From assembly GCA_951812805.1 (NCBI GenBank), contig CATOSZ010000006.1, positions 1 through 64,000 on the forward strand: a stretch of 64,000 nt of DNA. The letters are read 5' to 3'. The position numbers and the translations under genes are program-made. Below, piece by piece: positions 26,187 through 34,426 of the stretch. Numbering within the stretch: position 1 is the first letter of the stretch; every line of letters begins with the position of its first letter. The notes under the pieces are model-generated. The model searched no databases. It had not been told where the DNA came from and saw only the letters and a program-made list of their open reading frames with translations. This DNA comes from an uncultured Alphaproteobacteria bacterium (GTDB lineage Bacteria > Pseudomonadota > Alphaproteobacteria > GCA-2731375).

Positions 26187-27099
26187 CCGACGGCTGCCGG
26201 GCGGCCGCGTCCATCTCGGCGAATTCCGCCTGGATCCAGGTGCGGAATGCCCGGATCGCCGGCTCGTCCCAGCGTCGTTCGGCGCAGAAGAAGTAATAGC
26301 CGTTGTCGACCGGAACGCTGTCCGGGAACAGGTCGACGAGGTCGCCGCGTTGCAACTCCGGCGTCACCAACAGCCGGTCCATGATGACGATGCCGAGGCC
26401 TTCGATGGCGGCGCGGATCGCCAACTCGCCGCTCTCGAAACTTGGGCCCTCGGCGCTGCCGCCCCCCTCCGGAACGCCGTTCGCAGCGAACCAGTTCGGC
26501 CAATCGGTGCCGCAGGCGGCGATCCGCAGCAGCGTCTCGCCAGAGAGCGCCTCGGGCCGCAAGGCCGTATTGCGGCCCCGCAGCAGCGACGGTGCGCAGA
26601 GCGGCGTCAGCGCCTCCCCTTTAACGCGAACCGCTTTGATACCGGCCGGCCAGCAGGGCACGTGAAAGGTCGCGACCCCGCAATCGTGGGTGCGCTCGTC
26701 CAATTCGACGTCGGCGGACAGCAGCAGCGCGACGGACAGGGAAATGTCCGGCCAGGCTTCGGCAAAATGCGGCAGGCGGGGCACGATCGAGCGCCCGGCG
26801 AGGGTCGGAGAGGCCGCGACATGCAGCCGGCTGGCACGGCCCGGCAGGCCGGCGACCGCCTGCCGGATGCCTTCGAAGGCCTCGGCGACGCCCGGCAGCA
26901 GGGAGCGCGCCGCGGGCGTCGGCCGCAGCCCGTGCGGCAGGCGTTCGAACAGCGCCACACCGAGATGGGCTTCCAGCAACTTCACGTGACGGCTGACGGC
27001 ACCCGGCGACACGTTCAGTTCCGCCCCGGCCCGCGCGAAACCGCCGAGACGCGCGGCGGCCTCGAAGGCCCGCAAGGCATTGAGGGGCGGCAGACGCAT
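26143..27099 (-). CDS. LysR-family transcriptional regulator (GcvA-like)
   Basis: A 318-residue regulator. The winged helix-turn-helix lies at residues 1-60 (LNALRAFEAAARLGGFARAGAELNVSPGAVSRHVK), followed by a two-lobed ligand domain with HVAASPTLAGRSIVP and a late GLGIVIMDRLLVTPEL stretch as in GcvA/AmpR types. It is divergent from the DapB-like gene; the 121-bp gap carries a perfect 15-bp inverted repeat. LysR proteins often control the divergent operon, so the DapB-like/Dabb pair is the likely target. The C-terminal Pro/Ala tail overlaps the amidohydrolase gene end. Confidence 0.9.
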   Translation of the reverse strand: MRLPPLNALRAFEAAARLGGFARAGAELNVSPGAVSRHVKLLEAHLGVALFERLPHGLRPTPAARSLLPGVAEAFEGIRQAVAGLPGRASRLHVAASPTLAGRSIVPRLPHFAEAWPDISLSVALLLSADVELDERTHDCGVATFHVPCWPAGIKAVRVKGEALTPLCAPSLLRGRNTALRPEALSGETLLRIAACGTDWPNWFAANGVPEGGGSAEGPSFESGELAIRAAIEGLGIVIMDRLLVTPELQRGDLVDLFPDSVPVDNGYYFFCAERRWDEPAIRAFRTWIQAEFAEMDAAARQPSATTTPPACPPAHPA

Positions 27100-27159
27100 G
27101 GGAGCTTCTCCAGGCTCAGCTTTTCTAAGCCTAGGGCGCAGATAGTTTGGTGTGCAAAT

Positions 27160-27208
27160 CCCGTTTGCGTGACCTAGCGTCGGGGCGATGAAAGGTCACG
27201 CAAACGGG
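27160..27208. promoter_or_regulatory. Perfect 15-bp inverted repeat overlapping the ribosome site of the DapB-like gene
   Basis: CCCGTTTGCGTGACC at 27160-27174 and its exact complement at 27194-27208, with 19 bp between. The right arm ends in GGG of the GGGAGG Shine-Dalgarno for the ATG at 27221. It could be a DNA operator for the divergent LysR protein, or an RNA hairpin that hides the ribosome site, or both. Confidence 0.75.
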
Positions 27209-27220
27209 AGGTGGATTGGG

Positions 27221-28264
27221 ATGACGGAGCCCGCGCCACGGACACTGCTGGTATTCGGCCTCGGCAACGTCGGGGGAACCGTGGCCCGGCTGGCGGCGGC
27301 GCGGGGCTGGTCCGTTCACGCCGTCAACCGAGCCGGCGCCAAAGTGGGTCGCGACCTCGGCGATCTGGTGGACGCCCCGGGCCTCGCCGGCCGGCCGGTC
27401 CTGGACATGGCCGAAACGGACCTGGCCGGCCTCGGCGCGGACATTGCCCTCGTCGCCACGCACGATCGGTTGGCCGAAACGCTGCCCCATCACCGCCGCC
27501 TGCTGGAGGCCGGCCTCGATGTCGTCTGCGTCGGCGCCGAAAGCTCGTACCCCGCCGACGTCGACCCGGGCGCCGCGCGCGAAATCGATGCCATGGCACG
27601 CGGCAACGGCGTCACCTTTACCGGTTGCGGCCTGTGGGACGCTTATCGGATCTGGACCCTGAAGACCCTGGCCGGACCCTGTACCGGGATCGATGCCATC
27701 CACCATCGAAGCGTCACCGACGTCAACCGCTTCGGGCCGGAGGTCGTTCGCATCGCCCGCGTCGGCGAGGACCCCGCCGATCTCGCCGCCGACGGCGGTG
27801 GGGAGCGATCGATCTATCGCGTCTTTCTCGTCCAGGTGACGGCATCCCTGGGCTTGACCGTCACCGGCGTCGAAGAACGTCAGGAGCCGGTGATCCTCGA
27901 CGCGCCCGCCGCCTGCGCGACGCTCGGCGGGGAGGTGGCGGCGGGCCGATGCGCGGGCCTGCGCACCGTGATCGAGGTCGCCACCGCCGAAGGCGTGGGC
28001 GCGCGCGCCGAGATCGAACTGCGCCTCACGCTTCCGGGCGAAGGGGAATGGATGAGCTGGCGGATCGACGGGGCGCCGCCGGCCGAACTGCGCCTCTCGG
28101 GTCTGGATACCGGCCATGCCACCGCGTCCAGCGTCGTCAATCGCCTGCCCGACGTGCTGGCCGCACCCGCGGGCCTCGTCACCTGCGACACGCTCGCGCC
28201 CATGCGTTTCATCCCCGACCCCGGCGCCGCGGCACCGGTCGGAAACAAAAGAGACGCCCGATGA
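27221..28264 (+). CDS. DapB-like NAD(P)-dependent oxidoreductase (2,4-diaminopentanoate dehydrogenase-like)
   Basis: A 347-residue Rossmann-fold enzyme. The nucleotide motif VFGLGNVGGTVARLA is at the N-terminus. HDRLAETLPHHRRLLEAGLDVVCVGAE and the C-terminal TGHATASSVVNRLPDVLAAPAGLVT match the dihydrodipicolinate-reductase-related family that includes 2,4-diaminopentanoate dehydrogenase. It would oxidise or reduce a small amino compound. ATG 27221 has GGGAGG ten bases upstream; an in-frame ATG at 27188 lies inside the palindrome loop and lacks a ribosome site. The stop overlaps the Dabb gene start (ATGA). Substrate unproven. Confidence 0.78.
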   Translation: MTEPAPRTLLVFGLGNVGGTVARLAAARGWSVHAVNRAGAKVGRDLGDLVDAPGLAGRPVLDMAETDLAGLGADIALVATHDRLAETLPHHRRLLEAGLDVVCVGAESSYPADVDPGAAREIDAMARGNGVTFTGCGLWDAYRIWTLKTLAGPCTGIDAIHHRSVTDVNRFGPEVVRIARVGEDPADLAADGGGERSIYRVFLVQVTASLGLTVTGVEERQEPVILDAPAACATLGGEVAAGRCAGLRTVIEVATAEGVGARAEIELRLTLPGEGEWMSWRIDGAPPAELRLSGLDTGHATASSVVNRLPDVLAAPAGLVTCDTLAPMRFIPDPGAAAPVGNKRDAR

Positions 28265-28560
28265 TCCACCGCATCGTCCTGATGAAGCTGAACGCCCGCG
28301 CGGATGACGACGTGATCGACCGCATGCAGACCTATGTCGGCCGGATCCGCGAGGAGGTCGCCGGCACCCGCACCTATCACATGGCGCCGAACGAGGGGGC
28401 CGGCGACGGTGATTTCAACTGGGTTCTGACGTCCTCGTTCGACAACGAAGACGACATGAACGCCTACCGAGTGGCACCGCTGCACCAGGCCTTCGTCGCC
28501 TATTGCGATCCCTATACCGACGACTTTCTGGCCGCCTACTACCGCGCGCCGGAGGCCTGA
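28261..28560 (+). CDS. Dabb (stress-responsive alpha/beta-barrel) domain protein
   Basis: A 99-residue ferredoxin-like alpha/beta barrel. Family marks are the N-terminal strand MIHRIVLMKLN and the later DFNWVLTSSFDNEDDMNAYRVAPLHQAFVAY. Dabb proteins are dimers of varied roles, including small-ligand enzymes. It is coupled to the DapB-like gene by a 4-bp overlap and overlaps the convergent hydrolase gene by 22 bp. It probably supports the same pathway; exact role unknown. Confidence 0.85.
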   Translation: MIHRIVLMKLNARADDDVIDRMQTYVGRIREEVAGTRTYHMAPNEGAGDGDFNWVLTSSFDNEDDMNAYRVAPLHQAFVAYCDPYTDDFLAAYYRAPEA

Positions 28561-29351
28561 GCCGACGCCACATCCACCAGGAACTTGCCCACCAGCGCGT
28601 TGACCGCCGCCGGGCGTTCCCAGGCCGGGAAGCCGCCGGCGGCCGGGATGACCGCGCGCCGCGCTTGCGGCCAGAGCGATGCCAGACGATCGGACGTGGC
28701 GTGGAAGTCGGGGACGTCGTCTTCGCCGTTGTAGAACAGGATCGTCGGTGCCTGGCCGGTGAAACGGTCTTCGAGCGGGGCGATCGGCCAGGGGGTCAGC
28801 GGGCTCGTCCAGTTGGCGCCGGCGAAACCCTCGAGCATCTCGCGTTGCCCGGCCGCGCGGCAGGCGACGGGATCCGCGCGCATCGTGGCGAACCAGGGCG
28901 AGTCCTCGAACCAGACCCGGCGGGCTTCCGCCATGCCGGCAGTGCGGGCGATCTCGCGCACCCGGGCCAACGCCGCATCGACGCTCGCCATGGCCCGGCC
29001 GGGCGGCACCGGGCCTTCCAGGATCAGCGAACGGAAATGCTCCGGCGCGTTCGCCGCCAGGATCATCGCCAGCGCGGTGCCGGTATGGGTGCCCCAGTAA
29101 TGACAGGGCGTGGCGCCGGCGGCGGTGATCGCGGCGGCGACATGGCCCGCCATGTCGAGATGGCCGTAGGGGCCCGGAATGTCGGCCGAGAGGCCGTGGC
29201 CCGGCAGGTCGATCAGCAGCAGGCGAAAGTCGCCGGCGAAGGCCTCGACCTGGGCGGAGAACACCCGGTGGTCCTGCGCCATGCCGTGCACCATGACCAG
29301 CCAGGGCGCGTCCGGCCCCGCCCGCTCGTGGGCGACGGCGCCGGCGGTCAC
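28539..29351 (-). CDS. Alpha/beta-hydrolase-fold protein with degenerate catalytic triad
   Basis: A 270-residue alpha/beta hydrolase fold protein. Oxyanion region VMVHGMAQDHRVFSAQ and LLIDLPGHGLS are typical. The nucleophile elbow, normally G-x-S-x-G, reads WGTHTG with His at 89. The C-terminal catalytic His, expected in GH-x-P-x-W-E, is replaced by GGFPAWE (G239-G240). The acid strand GEDDVPDF is kept. Activity as a standard esterase is therefore doubtful. It is downstream of, and overlaps by four bases, the ureohydrolase gene. Role unknown. Confidence 0.82.
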   Translation of the reverse strand: MTAGAVAHERAGPDAPWLVMVHGMAQDHRVFSAQVEAFAGDFRLLLIDLPGHGLSADIPGPYGHLDMAGHVAAAITAAGATPCHYWGTHTGTALAMILAANAPEHFRSLILEGPVPPGRAMASVDAALARVREIARTAGMAEARRVWFEDSPWFATMRADPVACRAAGQREMLEGFAGANWTSPLTPWPIAPLEDRFTGQAPTILFYNGEDDVPDFHATSDRLASLWPQARRAVIPAAGGFPAWERPAAVNALVGKFLVDVASAQASGAR

Positions 29352-30388
29352 GACCCGCCCCGCACCATCAGGCAGAGGATCTCGAACAGCATCTGGCCGC
29401 CGACCTGGGCGGTGTTGGTGGTGGCATCGTATTCCGGTGCCACCTCGACCACGTCGCCGCCGACGATGTCGAGGCCCGTCAGGCCCTGAAACAGCATCTG
29501 CACCTCGCGCGGGCTGAGGCCGCCGACCTCCGGCGTGCCGGTGCCGGGCGTATAGGCCGGGTCGATGCCGTCGACGTCGAGGGAGACGTAGCAGGCGCCA
29601 TCGCCGATCACCTCGCGGGTCCGTGCGATCACCGCGTCGACGCCCATGCGGTGGAATTCCTCGGCGTGGATGACGGTCATGCCGCTCTCGTAGGAGAATT
29701 CCCAGAGGTATTCGGCGCTGCCGCGAATGCCGATCTGGATCGTGCGTTCGGGGTCGAGGGCGCCGGACAGCACCGCGTGACGGAACGGGCCGCCGTGGTG
29801 GAACTTGGTGTCCTCGAACTGGCCGCCGGTATCGCAGTGCGCATCGATATGGATCATGCCCACGGGGCGTTCCCGGCCGAGCGCGTTCAGGATCGGATAG
29901 CTGATCGAATGGTCGCCGCCGACCGACAGCGGTCGGACCCCCGCCGCCGCGATGCGGTCGAAGAAGGCCTCGATGTCTTCCAGGCTGCGATCGAGGCTGT
30001 AGCGGCTGTGCAGCGGCACGTCGCCGATGTCGGCGATGCGCGCTTCGGCCCGGGGCGCGATGCGATGGACGTGATGGAAGGGGCCGATCCGCTCCATCGT
30101 GCGGACGGCGCGCGGGCCGAAGCGGGCGCCCGGGCGGTTGGTGACGCCGAGGTCCATCGGCACGCCGACCAGGGCGATGTCGATTTCGCCGAAGTCCGCG
30201 CCCTCGGCCGGTGCCGGACGGTAGGGGGCGTCCAGCAGGGTGGGGAGACCGGAATAGGGGAAGACCCGCTTGCCGTCGGGGTCGAAGACGTCCTGGGCCG
30301 CCTTGGCGAAGGCCGGGTCGTCGATCTGGTCGGCGCTCGCCTCGCCATACTTCTCGCGCAAGCGCGCCAGCTTGTCCTCGGCCACCAT
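29348..30388 (-). CDS. Agmatinase/guanidinobutyrase-like ureohydrolase
   Basis: A 346-residue arginase/agmatinase-family enzyme that hydrolyses a guanidino compound to urea and an amine with two Mn2+ ions. All metal motifs are present: GGDHSISYP, HIDAHCDTGG and SLDVDGIDPAYTPGTGTPE. AGGAGG lies eight bases before ATG 30388, which favours it over upstream codons. The usual N-terminal motif GVPMDLGVTNRPGARFGPRAVR is present. It heads a two-gene operon with the odd alpha/beta-hydrolase. Agmatine, guanidinobutyrate or a related compound could be the substrate. Confidence 0.88.
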   Translation of the reverse strand: MVAEDKLARLREKYGEASADQIDDPAFAKAAQDVFDPDGKRVFPYSGLPTLLDAPYRPAPAEGADFGEIDIALVGVPMDLGVTNRPGARFGPRAVRTMERIGPFHHVHRIAPRAEARIADIGDVPLHSRYSLDRSLEDIEAFFDRIAAAGVRPLSVGGDHSISYPILNALGRERPVGMIHIDAHCDTGGQFEDTKFHHGGPFRHAVLSGALDPERTIQIGIRGSAEYLWEFSYESGMTVIHAEEFHRMGVDAVIARTREVIGDGACYVSLDVDGIDPAYTPGTGTPEVGGLSPREVQMLFQGLTGLDIVGGDVVEVAPEYDATTNTAQVGGQMLFEILCLMVRGGS

Positions 30389-30471
30389 GGCTTTTCCCTC
30401 CTTCGCGTGCCGTCTCACCCGTTCGCCCGACAAGACGCTATGATGGCGGCGAGATCAAGGGGAGGACAGGC

Positions 30472-31359
30472 ATGGCGGAAGCGATCACCTTCTACAGCGA
30501 GGGCCACAAGCTGGTCGGAGACGTCTACCTGCCGGCGGACCTGGCGCCGGGCGAACGACGCGCCGGCGTCGTGCTCTGCCATGGCTATACCGGGGTCAAG
30601 GACCTCTACCTCCCCGACAATGCCCGCGTGTTGAACGAGGCGGGCTATGTCGTTCTCGCCTTCGACTACAAGGGCTGGGGCAAAAGCGAGGGCTCGCCCA
30701 CCCGATTGGCGCCGCACAGCCGGGTCGCCGACGTACAGGCGGCGCTGACCTGCCTTGCCCACCGCCCGGAGGTCGACGCGGACCGCCTCGCCATTTACGG
30801 CACCAGCTACGGCGGGGCGACGGTGGTCTGGACCGCGGCGATCGATCCCCGCGTCAAATGCACCGTCGCCGTGGTCGGCATCGGCGACGGTCGGCGCTGG
30901 ATGCGCAGCGTGCGCCGGCCCGACGAATGGGTCGACCTGCTGGAGCGCTCCGCCGGCGACCGGGAACGGCGCATGCGTACCGGCGAGAGCGAGTTCGTCG
31001 AACGTTCGGAAGTCCTCCTGCCGGACCGGCAGTCGGCGGCCCTGGCGGCGGCGGCGCGCAAGGACGTGCCGAGCGCCCTCAATACTCTGCCGCTGGAATA
31101 TGTCGACGACACGCTCGGCTTCCATCCCGAATGGGTGGTCGACAAAATCGCCCCCCGGCCCGTGCTGTTCATCACCACGGACGACGACCGCCTGGTGCCG
31201 CCGGAAGAATCCGTATTGCTATACGAAAAGGCGGGGGAGCCGAAGAAGCTGGTGATCCTGAAGGGTTACGGCCATTACGAAGTCTATGTCGATCCGGCCT
31301 TCACCGAGGTCATGGACGAAACCGTCGCCTGGTACCAAACCCATCTACCGGCCCGCTGA
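30472..31359 (+). CDS. Alpha/beta hydrolase (dienelactone hydrolase / X-Pro peptidase-like)
   Basis: A 295-residue cytosolic hydrolase. GGGGAGGA precedes the ATG. Nucleophile Ser112 lies in IYGTSYGGATVVW, the acid in FITTDDDRLVPPEE and the His in LKGYGHYEVYVDP. The oxyanion loop VVLCHGYTGVKDLYLPDNAR matches dienelactone-hydrolase or S15-type peptidase relatives. It is followed 84 bases later by gpt. Substrate unknown. Confidence 0.87.
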   Translation: MAEAITFYSEGHKLVGDVYLPADLAPGERRAGVVLCHGYTGVKDLYLPDNARVLNEAGYVVLAFDYKGWGKSEGSPTRLAPHSRVADVQAALTCLAHRPEVDADRLAIYGTSYGGATVVWTAAIDPRVKCTVAVVGIGDGRRWMRSVRRPDEWVDLLERSAGDRERRMRTGESEFVERSEVLLPDRQSAALAAAARKDVPSALNTLPLEYVDDTLGFHPEWVVDKIAPRPVLFITTDDDRLVPPEESVLLYEKAGEPKKLVILKGYGHYEVYVDPAFTEVMDETVAWYQTHLPAR

Positions 31360-31443
31360 CCCGCCCGCCGCTTGCCAGCACCGGCCGGCCCGTGTAGTCG
31401 GAACCGACCCGCCCCCGTCGGCCACAACGGAACCTTCGACGCC

Positions 31444-31920
31444 ATGAGCTACAGCCGCCTCTACCCCGTCTCCTGGGACCAGTTTCATCGCGACGCCAAG
31501 GCGCTGTCCTGGCGGCTGGCGGACGCCGGCCGCTTCGAGGGCATCGTCGCCATCACGCGGGGTGGCCTGGTGCCGGCGGCGATCGTCGCCCGGGAGCTCG
31601 ACCTGCGGCTGATCGATACGGTCTGCATCCGCAGCTATCGCGATACCACGCGCGGCGCGCCGGACGTGATCAAGGCCCTGGAATCCGAAGACGCCAGCTG
31701 GCTCATCGTCGACGACCTGGTCGACACCGGCGGCACGGCGCAGGTGGTGCGCGGCATGCTGCCGAACGCCCACTATGCGACGGTCTATGCCAAGCCCGAG
31801 GGGCGGCCGATGGTCGACAGCTACGTCACCGAGGTCAGCCAGGACACCTGGATCCTCTTCCCCTGGGACAGCGAGCTGCAGCCGGCCCGCACCGTCGCCG
31901 AACTGGCGCAGGACCAATGA
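31444..31920 (+). CDS. gpt: Xanthine-guanine phosphoribosyltransferase
   Basis: A 158-residue purine-salvage enzyme transferring phosphoribose from PRPP to xanthine or guanine. The PRPP motif [14 protein letters not shown] spans 86-99. [33 protein letters not shown] matches the Gpt N-terminal signature, and the C-terminal base-binding WILFPWDSE is present. Length matches E. coli Gpt closely. It probably works at the inner face of the membrane or in the cytosol. Confidence 0.93.
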   Translation: MSYSRLYPVSWDQFHRDAKALSWRLADAGRFEGIVAITRGGLVPAAIVARELDLRLIDTVCIRSYRDTTRGAPDVIKALESEDASWLIVDDLVDTGGTAQVVRGMLPNAHYATVYAKPEGRPMVDSYVTEVSQDTWILFPWDSELQPARTVAELAQDQ

Positions 31921-31964
31921 CGTCGGCGGCGGGACGGGCGGCGGCGCGGGCGCGCTGAGCGGAC

Positions 31965-33134
31965 ATGCTGCGCGACCGTTCCGTCCTCTATCTCGGTCTC
32001 GGCGAAACCCTGGTCTGGGGTGGCGTCTTCTACATTTTCCCGCCGCTGCTGGTGCATTGGGAAAACGACTTTGGCTGGTCCCGGGCCGAGGTCACGGGCG
32101 CCTTCACGCTCGCCATCGTGCTGTCGGCCGTGACCTCGCCGCGCGCGGGCAAGCGGATCGACGCCGGGCTCGGCCCGCACATGCTGGCCGGCTGCACGGC
32201 GATCGGCGGCGTGCTGTTGGGCCTGCTGTCGCTGGTCGAACAGATCTGGCAGTTCTACGCCGTCTGGGCGCTGCTCGGCATGGCGATGGCGGGCGCGCTC
32301 TACGATCCCTGTTTCGCCTTGGTCACCCGGGCCCGCGGCGCCGAGGCCAAGCGGCCGATCATCCACATCACGCTGATGGCGGGATTCGCCAGCACGCTGG
32401 CCTTCCCGGCGGCGTACGCCATCGTCGAAGAATGGGACTGGCGCATGGTCGCCCGCGTCTTCGCCGCGGTCGTGGTCTTCGTCGCCGCACCCTTGCTCTG
32501 GGCCGGGGCCCGGCGGATGGAGCGCGAGGGCAAGCACGGCGGCGCCAATCCACCGCCGGCGCCGACGGAACGCCCGGCGATCTACGGCTCGCCGTTGTTC
32601 TGGCTGCTCGGCATCGCCTTCGCCTTCGGCGCGGTGATCCACGGCGGCACCTTGCAGCACCTCTTCCCGATCCTGCACGACCGGGGGGTCGACGCGGACA
32701 CGGCGGTGCTGGCCGCGTCCTGCATCGGGCCGATGCAGGTCGCCGGGCGGGTCATCATGATGATGGCGGAACGCCGGGTCTCCAACCACGCGGTGGCGGC
32801 CGGTTGTTTCGTGCTGATGGGCCTGGCGATGGCTTTGCTATACGTCTCGACCGCGGCCGCCCTGCTGGTCGCCGGCTTCGTCATCATGTTCGGCGGGGCC
32901 TACGGCACGGTCTCGATCATCCGACCGGTGATCACCCGCGAGGTCATGGGGGAAGCCCATTTCGGCGCCAAGTTCGGCGCGATGAGCATGCTTTATCTCG
33001 CCGGCTCCGCCACCGCGCCCTATATGGTCTCCCTGGTCTGGGGGGTCGGCGGCTACGACCTGGTGCTGCCGGGGATGATGGCGCTCGCCGGCGTCGGCCT
33101 GGTCCTCTACCTGGCGGCCCGACGGCTCAGCTAG
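31965..33134 (+). CDS. MFS transporter
   Basis: A 389-residue membrane protein with about 12 transmembrane helices in two halves, separated by a basic loop near 190-215 (RRMEREGKHGG then Pro-rich). The N-terminal ETLVWGGVFYIFPPLLVHWENDFGWSRAEVTGAF resembles the OFA/monocarboxylate-type MFS entry motif. GEAHFGAKFGAMSMLY is similar to the same branch. Substrate unknown, perhaps an organic anion. The 3' end overlaps the convergent ubiK-like gene by eight bases. Confidence 0.85.
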   Translation: MLRDRSVLYLGLGETLVWGGVFYIFPPLLVHWENDFGWSRAEVTGAFTLAIVLSAVTSPRAGKRIDAGLGPHMLAGCTAIGGVLLGLLSLVEQIWQFYAVWALLGMAMAGALYDPCFALVTRARGAEAKRPIIHITLMAGFASTLAFPAAYAIVEEWDWRMVARVFAAVVVFVAAPLLWAGARRMEREGKHGGANPPPAPTERPAIYGSPLFWLLGIAFAFGAVIHGGTLQHLFPILHDRGVDADTAVLAASCIGPMQVAGRVIMMMAERRVSNHAVAAGCFVLMGLAMALLYVSTAAALLVAGFVIMFGGAYGTVSIIRPVITREVMGEAHFGAKFGAMSMLYLAGSATAPYMVSLVWGVGGYDLVLPGMMALAGVGLVLYLAARRLS

Positions 33135-33423
33135 CTTTCGGCGTGCGCTTACGCGGTGCCCGCTTCGCCTTGGGCTTCGGCGCCGCGGCGGCTTCCAGTT
33201 CGGCAAGGCGCGCGGCCAGGCGCTCGTTCTCCAGCCGTGCCTCGCGGGCCATCTCCTTCACCACCTCGAACTCCTCCCGGGTTACCAGGTCCATCGAATC
33301 GAGGAACCGCTCGACCCGTTGGCGGACCAGAAGTTCCGCCTCCTTGCCGGCGCCTTGTGCAATGCCGGCACCGGCGGTCGCCAGCTTGGCCAAATCGTCG
33401 AGCAGCCTGCGGGGCGCGTTCAT
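33127..33423 (-). CDS. ubiK: UbiK/BMFP-family accessory factor
   Basis: A 98-residue protein of the BMFP (YqiC/UbiK) family. The core VERFLDSMDLVTREEFEVVKEMAREARLENERLAARLAELEA matches the family coiled-coil, which binds ubiquinone-biosynthesis hydroxylases and membranes. An Ala/Lys/Pro-rich basic tail follows, typical of alphaproteobacterial versions. It probably helps UbiJ-UbiE-type complexes. The identification rests on the coiled-coil motif only. Confidence 0.82.
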   Translation of the reverse strand: MNAPRRLLDDLAKLATAGAGIAQGAGKEAELLVRQRVERFLDSMDLVTREEFEVVKEMAREARLENERLAARLAELEAAAAPKPKAKRAPRKRTPKAS

Positions 33424-33532
33424 CGAAGCCTCCTGCCACGGTGATAATCATCCCACGGACTATGCGGCGGGCCGTCGTTCGGGGCAATATCGCGCCGGCG
33501 CGACAGATCCGCCCAGCCGACAATGTATCGCG

Positions 33533-34426
33533 ATGCCCATGGAACTTCCCCGCCGCCGCTTCCGCCACCAGGGCCCGTTGCTCGAGCCTGCGCGCTGGGA
33601 CGACTTCATCGCGCGCGCCGACGACATCTTCATTTCGACCCCAGCCAAATGCGGCACCACCTGGACCCAGGCGATCGTCGCCTCGCTGATCTTCGGCCGT
33701 GCCGACCATGGCCGCAAGCCGGCGCATATCTCGCCCTGGCTCGACGCCGACTTCACGCCCTGGGCGGAGATCCGGGCGATGCTGGCGGCGCAGACCCACC
33801 GGCGTTTCATCAAGACGCACACGCCGCTCGACGGCATGCCCTTCCACGCCGGCTGCGTCCATCTGGCGGTCTACCGCGATCCGCGCGACGCCTTCTTCTC
33901 GAGCCGCGCGCACGCCGCCAACATGGACATGGCGCATGCCAAGAGCCGCCTGGCGCTCGACCCGCGCGAGGCGTTTCGCGCTTGGTGTGAGGGCCGTTTC
34001 ACGCCGGGCGGCGAGGACGTCTCTTGCCTCGAGCGCACGGTGCATCACTACCGATCCTTCAAGGCTTTCGCGGCGCGCGACGAGATCCACCTGCTGCACT
34101 TCGCCGACATGAAGCGGGATCTCGCGGCCGTCGTGCGCCGCCTGGCCCGGATCCTGGGAATCGAGGTGAGCGAGCGCCTGCTGGCGAAGCTGGTGGCGGC
34201 GGCGAGCTTCGAGAACATGAAACGCAACGCCAGCCAGTTCGTACCGGATCCGGGCAGCCTTACCTGGAAGCAGGACACGGCCTTCTTCGCCCGCGGCGCC
34301 AACGCGCAATGGCGCGAGGTGCTGTCGGCGGCGGAGCTGGCGCTCTACGAGGCGCGCCTGGCGGAATTATTGCCGGCGGCGGAGGCCCGTTGGCTCAATC
34401 ATGGTGACGAGGGAGACGAGGAATGA
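33533..34426 (+). CDS. Sulfotransferase domain protein
   Basis: A 297-residue cytosolic-type sulfotransferase (PF00685). The PAPS 5'-phosphosulfate loop is FISTPAKCGTTWTQAI (near 33-48) and the 3'-phosphate region is LAVYRDPRDAFFSSRAH. C-terminal FENMKRNASQ matches the later family motif. It would move sulfate from PAPS to a small alcohol or amine. ATGs at 33533 and 33539 are both possible. Its stop overlaps the amidase ATG, so both are on one message. Confidence 0.87.
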   Translation: MPMELPRRRFRHQGPLLEPARWDDFIARADDIFISTPAKCGTTWTQAIVASLIFGRADHGRKPAHISPWLDADFTPWAEIRAMLAAQTHRRFIKTHTPLDGMPFHAGCVHLAVYRDPRDAFFSSRAHAANMDMAHAKSRLALDPREAFRAWCEGRFTPGGEDVSCLERTVHHYRSFKAFAARDEIHLLHFADMKRDLAAVVRRLARILGIEVSERLLAKLVAAASFENMKRNASQFVPDPGSLTWKQDTAFFARGANAQWREVLSAAELALYEARLAELLPAAEARWLNHGDEGDEE

